Source: Bacteroidales bacterium (GTDB lineage: Bacteria; Bacteroidota; Bacteroidia; Bacteroidales; UBA7960). From it: DNA of 15,065 nucleotides. This document shows positions 7,228 to 12,678 of the stretch, one piece after another (position 1 is the first letter of the stretch; every line of letters begins with the position of its first letter). The notes under the pieces are model-generated. The model saw only the letters and a list, made by a program, of their open reading frames with translations, was not told where the DNA came from and searched no databases. Location of the stretch: contig SLEW01000219.1 in NCBI GenBank assembly GCA_007124575.1, positions 1 through 15,065 on the forward strand, in the 5' to 3' direction. The position numbers were made by a program, and so were the translations under genes.

Positions 7228-8031
7228 ATGGCAGAAAAAGAGAAGATGCAAGTGCCGGTCATGGCTGATTTAGTTGCTGAAGGCAAAAAGCCTGATTATC
7301 TTTTTTGGGTTGGATGTGCCGGTGCCTTCGATGACAGATATAAAAAAGTGACCCGGGCATTTGCTTCAATACTGAACCACATGGGCATCGACTATGCGGT
7401 ACTGGGAACGGAAGAAACATGCACGGGGGATCCTGCAAGGCGTGCCGGCAACGAAATGTTGTTTCAGATGCAGGCTCTTCAGCTGATTGAACTCTTTGAA
7501 GGCTATGAAATCAAAAAGATCATTACCATATGTCCGCATTGTTACAATGTATTCAAGAATGAATATCCGGAGCTCGGAGGCAACTACGAGGTAATCAGCT
7601 ATGTGGACTTCCTTGACCAGGCGCTCGCAAATGGCTCTCTTAAACCTGACCTGGAAAAATACAAGGGCATCCGCATCACCTTCCACGATCCTTGTTATCT
7701 GGCAAGAGCCAATGATATTGTGGATGCTCCGCGAAATATTCTGAACCTCCTTGGAGGCGAAATCGTGGAAATGGAACGAAACAGGTATTATGCCCTTTGC
7801 TGCGGAGCAGGAGGGGGGCAAATGTTTAAAGAAGCCGAAAAAGGCGATAAGGAGGTGTTCATTGAACGCACGGAAGAGGCTTTAAAAACAGATCCCCGGG
7901 TTATTGCTTCTGCGTGTCCGTTCTGTATGGTCATGCTTACCGATGGAATTAAATACAAGAACCGGGAAGAAGACGTAAAAAATTACGATATTGCCGAACT
8001 CATAGCCCTTGCATTGGGCAGTAATCAATAA
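7228..8031 (+). CDS. CCG-domain iron-sulfur protein (HdrB/GlcF-like), putative catalytic half of split ETF:menaquinone oxidoreductase
   Basis: A 267-residue soluble protein with two CCG (cysteine-rich) domains, the fold that holds noncubane or related iron-sulfur clusters in HdrB. Domain 1 has C30, then C65 in ETCTGDPARR, then C102-x2-C105 (CPHC); the usual second cysteine after C65 is a threonine, as in many GlcF/EMO-like first domains. Domain 2 is complete: C156 (DPCYLAR), C191-C192 (LCCGAGGG) and C230-x2-C233 (CPFC). There are no membrane spans or signal peptide, so it should sit on the cytoplasmic side bound to the membrane partner encoded 69 bases upstream. It begins 15 bases before the dehydrogenase gene ends the gap. 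The two proteins together reconstruct the domain order of one-piece EMO. Electron transfer between EtfAB and the cytochrome b part is inferred, not shown. Confidence 0.84.
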   Translation: MAEKEKMQVPVMADLVAEGKKPDYLFWVGCAGAFDDRYKKVTRAFASILNHMGIDYAVLGTEETCTGDPARRAGNEMLFQMQALQLIELFEGYEIKKIITICPHCYNVFKNEYPELGGNYEVISYVDFLDQALANGSLKPDLEKYKGIRITFHDPCYLARANDIVDAPRNILNLLGGEIVEMERNRYYALCCGAGGGQMFKEAEKGDKEVFIERTEEALKTDPRVIASACPFCMVMLTDGIKYKNREEDVKNYDIAELIALALGSNQ

Positions 8032-8046
8032 AAACAAAACCCTATC

Positions 8047-9831
8047 ATGGACAAAAAAGAGTATCTGAAAAGTGGTGAATTTCTTGTGAGAGAGGTACAG
8101 GCGAATGAGGTCTTTGTGCCCGAGGAATATGATGAGGAACAACAGATGATTGCTCAAACCTGTAAGGATTTTCTGGAGGCTGAAGTTTATCCGCACCTGG
8201 ATCAGCTTGACAAGGGCGACCGCGAACTGATGAAGGAAATTCTTAAAAAATCAGGAGAGCTGGGATTGATGGGAATATCCATACCAGAGGAATATGGTGG
8301 CTTTGGTCAGTCTTTTGTTACGCAAATGCTTGCTGCCGAATATATCGGGGCTGGCTATTCCTTTTCTGTGGCTTTCATGGCCCATTGCGGAATTGGCACG
8401 CTTCCCATCATGTATTACGGAGATGACAAGCAACGTGAAAAATATGTGACCCGGCTGGCTACAGGGGAATTGCTGGGTGCTTATTGCCTTACCGAGCCCG
8501 GTGCTGGAAGTGATGCTAACTCCGGAAAATCCACCGCAACACTTTCTGAGGATGGTAAGCATTATATTCTTAACGGTCAGAAGATGTGGATCACCAACGC
8601 TGGTTTCTGTGACACCCAGGTGGTATTTGCCAAAGTGGATAATGACCGAATTCTTAGTGCATTTATAGTCGACAGCGACATGGAGGGCGTCGTTATCGGA
8701 CCCGATGAGCATAAGATGGGCATCAAAGGGTCTTCCACGGCACAGATTTATTATAATGATGTGAAAGTACCTGTGGAAAACATGATCGGCAAAAGGGGAG
8801 AGGGCTTTCGTATTGCCCTGAGCATTTTGCACATGGGCAGGATGAAGCTTGGAGCCAATGTTATTGGGGCTGCCAAAATGGCCATCAACGACTCAGTTAA
8901 GTATGCCAATGAGAGAAAGCAGTTTAACTCCCTCATCTCCAATTTTGGAGCCATACAGCAGAAGCTTGCCGAGATGGTCATTCGTACCTTTGCGCACGAG
9001 TCAGCCATATATCGGGTAAGCAAGGATATCGATAATCTGATGGATAAACTGAAAGAGAAATCTGAGTGTGACGAGGGGAGGGCTGCAATAGAAGCCATAA
9101 GTCATTATGCAGTGGAAGATGCCATTCTGAAAGTTTATGGTTCAGAAGTTCTTGATTATGTTGCGGATGAAGCAGTACAGATCCATGGCGGCATGGGCTA
9201 CTCTGCTGAAATGAATGTGGAGCGCGGATACCGTGACTCACGAATAAACAGGATTTTTGAGGGCACCAACGAGATCAACCGGCTTCTTATCACGGAAACA
9301 GCTATCAAAAGGGCTCAAAAAGGAGACTATGATCTCATGGGCATGGCTGATAAACTCTATCAGCAGCTTGATGGTATCACTGACGAGAAGAAGGCGGGTG
9401 AAACCTATCACCAGGAAAAGATGCGCATTGTCAAAAATATGAAAAAATGCGCCATGCTGGTTATCCATCGTGCAAGCAATGCTTTCGGACGTAAACTTGT
9501 TCGAGAGCAGGAGATTTTGAATAACATGGCGGATATCATTACGGAGATATACATATCAGAATCCCTTGCCCTCAGGACAGAGAAGACGGAGCCTCTAAGG
9601 GGCGAAGAAGAAGGGGTATACAGGGATATTCTTGATGTATACCTTTATGACGCTGCCAGCAAAGTCAGAAAGATGGCCATGGATGCTGTGTACTCTATTC
9701 CTGATGGCGATGATGCTGACAAAATGGTAAAAGCATTGAATACGCTCACGCAGGTAAGAGGAGTGAATGTAAAAGATGCCCGTCGTCGAATTGCTGCTAA
9801 AATTATTGAGGATAATATCTATAAATTCTGA
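8047..9831 (+). CDS. Acyl-CoA dehydrogenase, long form with C-terminal extension
   Basis: A 594-residue flavoenzyme that introduces the C2-C3 double bond into acyl-CoA, the first step of beta-oxidation, passing electrons to ETF. The first signature YCLTEPGAGSDA lies at 146-157 and WITNAG at 181-186 (flavin contacts). The second signature runs from QIHGGMGY (378-385) through YRDSRINRIFEGTNEI to 410; E405 in FEGT is at the catalytic base position of VLCAD/MCAD. After about residue 430 there is a helical extension of about 165 residues, as in VLCAD-like and other roughly 600-residue dehydrogenases; typical tetrameric short/medium-chain enzymes stop near 380-400. A basic segment around 570-585 lies near the end. 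Chain-length preference cannot be read from sequence; medium or long chains are plausible. It is the last gene of the etf cluster, 15 bases after the CCG gene, and ends just before a strong terminator hairpin. Confidence 0.95.
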   Translation: MDKKEYLKSGEFLVREVQANEVFVPEEYDEEQQMIAQTCKDFLEAEVYPHLDQLDKGDRELMKEILKKSGELGLMGISIPEEYGGFGQSFVTQMLAAEYIGAGYSFSVAFMAHCGIGTLPIMYYGDDKQREKYVTRLATGELLGAYCLTEPGAGSDANSGKSTATLSEDGKHYILNGQKMWITNAGFCDTQVVFAKVDNDRILSAFIVDSDMEGVVIGPDEHKMGIKGSSTAQIYYNDVKVPVENMIGKRGEGFRIALSILHMGRMKLGANVIGAAKMAINDSVKYANERKQFNSLISNFGAIQQKLAEMVIRTFAHESAIYRVSKDIDNLMDKLKEKSECDEGRAAIEAISHYAVEDAILKVYGSEVLDYVADEAVQIHGGMGYSAEMNVERGYRDSRINRIFEGTNEINRLLITETAIKRAQKGDYDLMGMADKLYQQLDGITDEKKAGETYHQEKMRIVKNMKKCAMLVIHRASNAFGRKLVREQEILNNMADIITEIYISESLALRTEKTEPLRGEEEGVYRDILDVYLYDAASKVRKMAMDAVYSIPDGDDADKMVKALNTLTQVRGVNVKDARRRIAAKIIEDNIYKF

Positions 9832-9846
9832 TGGTCATCCGGTTCA

Positions 9847-9898
9847 AAACAAACCCGGGTTTGTTTATGGCTACATTGCCATTTACAATCCCGGGTTT
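9847..9898. terminator. Bidirectional terminator hairpin between the acyl-CoA dehydrogenase gene and clpC
   Basis: The arms AAACCCGGG (9851-9859) and CCCGGGTTT (9890-9898) pair perfectly. Inside them TTGT (9861-9864) pairs with ACAA (9885-9888), and ATGGC (9867-9871) pairs with GCCAT (9878-9882) around the loop TACATT. That is 18 pairs with three T-T mismatches. On the plus strand the stem runs into six T (9896-9901); on the minus strand the complement of bases 9842-9853 is also T-rich. The left arm is also the centre of a perfect 20-base palindrome (9847-9866). The structure suits termination from both sides of this convergent pair. The right arm encodes the last residues of ClpC, and the clpC stop codon is within the hairpin. 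Confidence 0.78.
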
Positions 9899-12474
9899 TT
9901 TGTTTCTGTCTTTCCTTTTGATTCTTTTGTTTTCGCCTTTGACTTGCTTTCCTTCGCAGGAACCATCTTGATAGACACCTCTTCTTCATCTTTTTTGTAG
10001 TCTACCTTAATGGTGTCTCCCGGATTAACCTGGGCGCGAATGATTTCTTCTGCAAGCGGATCTTCAAGATACTTTTGGATAGCCCGCTTGAGCGGTCTTG
10101 CGCCAAAGGAGGGGTCCCAGCCTTTCTCTGCAATAAACTCTTTTGCTGCTTCGGTGAGCTTAATGTGGTAGCCCATGTTGTCGATTCGTTTAAAGAGATG
10201 CTTCAGTTCAATATCGATGATCTTGAAGATGTGTTCCTTGTGCAGATTTTCGAAAATCACCACATCGTCTACACGGTTCAGGAATTCAGGAGCAAAGGTC
10301 TTTTTCAGGGCATTCTCGATAATGCTTTGCGTATACTCCTTAGAAGCAGCCTGACGCGCGGGTGTATTAAAGCCGACACCCATACCGAAGTCTTTAAGCT
10401 GCCTGGAACCAATGTTTGAGGTCATGATAATGATGGTATTCTTAAAGTCTACACGGCGTCCCAGGCTGTCTGTCAGCTGTCCGTCGTCGAGCATCTGCAG
10501 CAGCAGGTGGAACACGTCGGGGTGTGCTTTCTCGATCTCATCTAAAAGCAGTACGGAATAAGGCTTACGGCGTACCTTTTCAGTCAGCTGTCCGCCCTCT
10601 TCGTATCCGACATAGCCGGGAGGAGCTCCTACCAGGCGGCTTACGGCAAATTTTTCCATGTATTCGCTCATGTCGATCCGGATGATGGCATCTTCGGTAT
10701 CGAAGAGGTGGTGGGAGAGTACCTTTGCCAGGTGCGTTTTACCTACACCGGTGGGTCCCAGGAAAATAAAGGATCCAATAGGCTTGGCGGGGTCTTTAAG
10801 TCCTGCACGATTTCTTCGGATGCTCTTCACAATCTTGCGGAGGGCATCATTCTGACCCACTACGCTTTTCTCCAGGTCTTTTTCCATGTTGATAAGCCGT
10901 TCGCTCTCATTCAGAGCGATGCGCTGCACGGGTACACCGGTGATCATCGATACGACCTCCGACACATTCTGTTCTGTTACCACTTCGCGGTGCATTTGCG
11001 ACTCCTCTTCCCATTTGCGTTTTTCCGCCTCCAGGCGGTTCATAAGTTCCCGCTCCTGGTCGCGAAACTGCGCTGCCTGTTCGTATTTCTGGCTTTTAAT
11101 GGCTTTAGTCTTCTCGTCGCGCACACGGTCAATATCCTCTTCTACCTTGATGATGTTTTCGGGTACCCGGATGTTGGTTATGTGAACACGTGATCCGGCT
11201 TCATCCATAGCGTCGATAGCCTTGTCGGGCAAATATCTGTCGCTTAGGTAGCGATCGGTAAGATGGACACATGCTTTGATGGCATCCTCCGAATAGTTTA
11301 CCAGGTGGTGATCCTCATATTTGGATTTGATGTTGTTAAGGATCTCGATGGTTTCTTCTGCGGTGGTAGGGTCGATGATGATTTTCTGAAAACGGCGTTC
11401 CAGGGCACCATCTTTTTCGATGTGCTGGCGGTATTCGTCCATGGTGGTGGCACCAATGCACTGAATGTCGCCCCTTGCCAGGGCTGGCTTGAACATATTG
11501 GATGCGTCCAGTGATCCGGATGCACCTCCGGCTCCCACGATGGTATGCAACTCATCGATGAAGAGGATGACGTCGGGGTTCTTTTCCAGTTCGTTGAGCA
11601 GCGCTTTCATACGTTCTTCAAACTGCCCCCGGTATTTGGTGCCGGCAACAAGTGAGGCTAAGTCGAGGGTGACAATTCGTTTGTTGAATAGAGCCCTGCT
11701 TACTTTCCTTTCTACAATGCGCAATGCCAGGCCTTCTGCGATAGCGGACTTTCCCACACCAGGCTCTCCAATGAGTATAGGGTTGTTTTTCTTGCGGCGG
11801 GAGAGGATCTGGGCGATTCTTTCGAGCTCGCTATCTCTGCCAACTACCGGGTCGAGCCTGTCATCCTCAGCGGCTTTTGTAAGATCTCTGCCAAAGTTGT
11901 CAAGGACCGGCGTGGTTGACTTTTCACCACCCTTCTTTACAGGCCCGCCTCCAAAGCCACCTCCTTCGGTGGGTTCATCTTCTTCGCTATGCGAAAATTC
12001 ATCATGAATGTCATGCTCATCAGGGTCATCAGAGAAATCACGCTGGATACTCAGGATCTCTTCTTTGGCCATCTGATAATCTACACCCTGCTGGTTGATA
12101 AGGCGGGTGGCCAGGTTTTCCTGGTCTTTGAGAATGGATAATAAAAGGTGTTCAGCACCAATGAGTTCGCTGTTAAACAACTTGGCCTCCAGATAGGTGA
12201 TCTTAAGTACACGTTCAGCCTGTTTTACAAGCGGAATGTTATCGATACTTACATTACGTGGCGACTGACCTTTTATGGTGCTTTCAATGGTTTTCTTCAT
12301 TTGAAACAGATCCAGCCCCAGTTGGGTTAGTACCTGTACGGCCATATTTTCTCCTTCACGAATCAGCCCCAGCAAGAAATGCTCTATACCTATATAGTCA
12401 TTACCGTTGCGCAAAGCCTCCTCACGACTATAAGTGATTACATCTTTAACGACCGGTGAAAATTTTGCTTCCAT
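9883..12474 (-). CDS. clpC: ClpC-type AAA+ unfoldase, ATP-binding subunit of Clp protease
   Basis: An 863-residue class I Clp ATPase that unfolds proteins and feeds them to ClpP in the cytoplasm. The N-domain (1 to about 145) has two Clp_N repeats (EHFLLGL at 31-37, EHLLLSI at 108-114). An acidic stretch (149-170) and a glycine-rich linker (171-184) follow. AAA1 has Walker A GEPGVGKS (236-243) and Walker B with D307-E308. A short ClpC-type middle domain with a UVR-like KSQKYEQAAQFRDQE segment lies at 460-474; it is too short for ClpB. AAA2 has Walker A GPTGVGKT (573-580), Walker B with D645-E646, an arginine-finger candidate R734 and sensor-2 GAR (791-793). V700-G701-F702 fits the ClpP-docking loop, supporting ClpC over ClpB. 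A lysine-rich tail runs from about 841. The gene is transcribed away from gyrA and ends inside the terminator hairpin. Confidence 0.95.
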   Translation of the reverse strand: MEAKFSPVVKDVITYSREEALRNGNDYIGIEHFLLGLIREGENMAVQVLTQLGLDLFQMKKTIESTIKGQSPRNVSIDNIPLVKQAERVLKITYLEAKLFNSELIGAEHLLLSILKDQENLATRLINQQGVDYQMAKEEILSIQRDFSDDPDEHDIHDEFSHSEEDEPTEGGGFGGGPVKKGGEKSTTPVLDNFGRDLTKAAEDDRLDPVVGRDSELERIAQILSRRKKNNPILIGEPGVGKSAIAEGLALRIVERKVSRALFNKRIVTLDLASLVAGTKYRGQFEERMKALLNELEKNPDVILFIDELHTIVGAGGASGSLDASNMFKPALARGDIQCIGATTMDEYRQHIEKDGALERRFQKIIIDPTTAEETIEILNNIKSKYEDHHLVNYSEDAIKACVHLTDRYLSDRYLPDKAIDAMDEAGSRVHITNIRVPENIIKVEEDIDRVRDEKTKAIKSQKYEQAAQFRDQERELMNRLEAEKRKWEEESQMHREVVTEQNVSEVVSMITGVPVQRIALNESERLINMEKDLEKSVVGQNDALRKIVKSIRRNRAGLKDPAKPIGSFIFLGPTGVGKTHLAKVLSHHLFDTEDAIIRIDMSEYMEKFAVSRLVGAPPGYVGYEEGGQLTEKVRRKPYSVLLLDEIEKAHPDVFHLLLQMLDDGQLTDSLGRRVDFKNTIIIMTSNIGSRQLKDFGMGVGFNTPARQAASKEYTQSIIENALKKTFAPEFLNRVDDVVIFENLHKEHIFKIIDIELKHLFKRIDNMGYHIKLTEAAKEFIAEKGWDPSFGARPLKRAIQKYLEDPLAEEIIRAQVNPGDTIKVDYKKDEEEVSIKMVPAKESKSKAKTKESKGKTETKNPGL

Positions 12475-12678
12475 AGAATTTTGTTTGAGAATTCAGATTA
12501 CAATATTAGTCAAAAACTTCTGTTTAGCTCTGCAATGTTAACAATTATTGTGGTATTTTGTTAGAACGTTTTTTCTTTCGAAAACCCTTAAATAATCAAC
12601 GAACATAAGCAAAAAAACCGTATTTTCGTGTGTTTTGTTTTTGCCCATGTTCACAATCATAAATCATTGATAAATAAT
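12475..12678. promoter_or_regulatory. Divergent clpC-gyrA intergenic region
   Basis: These 204 AT-rich bases must hold the promoters of both genes. For clpC, minus-strand TAATATTG (12501-12508) is one mismatch from the -7 box TAnnTTTG and would give a leader of about 20 bases; a TTG lies about 24 bases upstream, slightly too far. For gyrA, TATTTTCG (12621-12628) is one mismatch from the box, with no clear -33. Nested inverted repeats lie in the middle: ACAAT-T-ATTGT (12541-12551), and TAACAA (12539-12544) with TTGTTA (12558-12563). They could be an operator, but AT-rich DNA yields such repeats by chance. No small gene or RNA is evident. Confidence 0.4.

Noticed and set aside
7415..7450. Loss of a cluster-binding cysteine in the first CCG domain (CT instead of CC at residues 65-66)
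   Set aside because: The ETCTGDPARR form is what I recognise for the first domain of GlcF/EMO-like proteins, so it is a family trait rather than damage.
7228..8031. True heterodisulfide reductase subunit B of a methanogen-type Hdr complex
   Set aside because: There is no HdrA or hydrogenase gene nearby, the first CCG domain has Thr in place of the second adjacent Cys, and the gene is embedded with etfBA and an acyl-CoA dehydrogenase.
11465..12007. A 180-codon open frame on the plus strand opposite clpC, and other long antisense frames such as 2381-2830 in recN
   Set aside because: They lie fully inside strongly conserved genes on the other strand, their translations are serine/proline-rich or otherwise unlike any family, and no leader or neighbour supports them.
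9883..12474. ClpB disaggregase instead of ClpC
   Set aside because: The middle domain is short and UVR-like, and a VGF ClpP-docking loop is present; ClpB has a long coiled-coil middle domain and no such loop.
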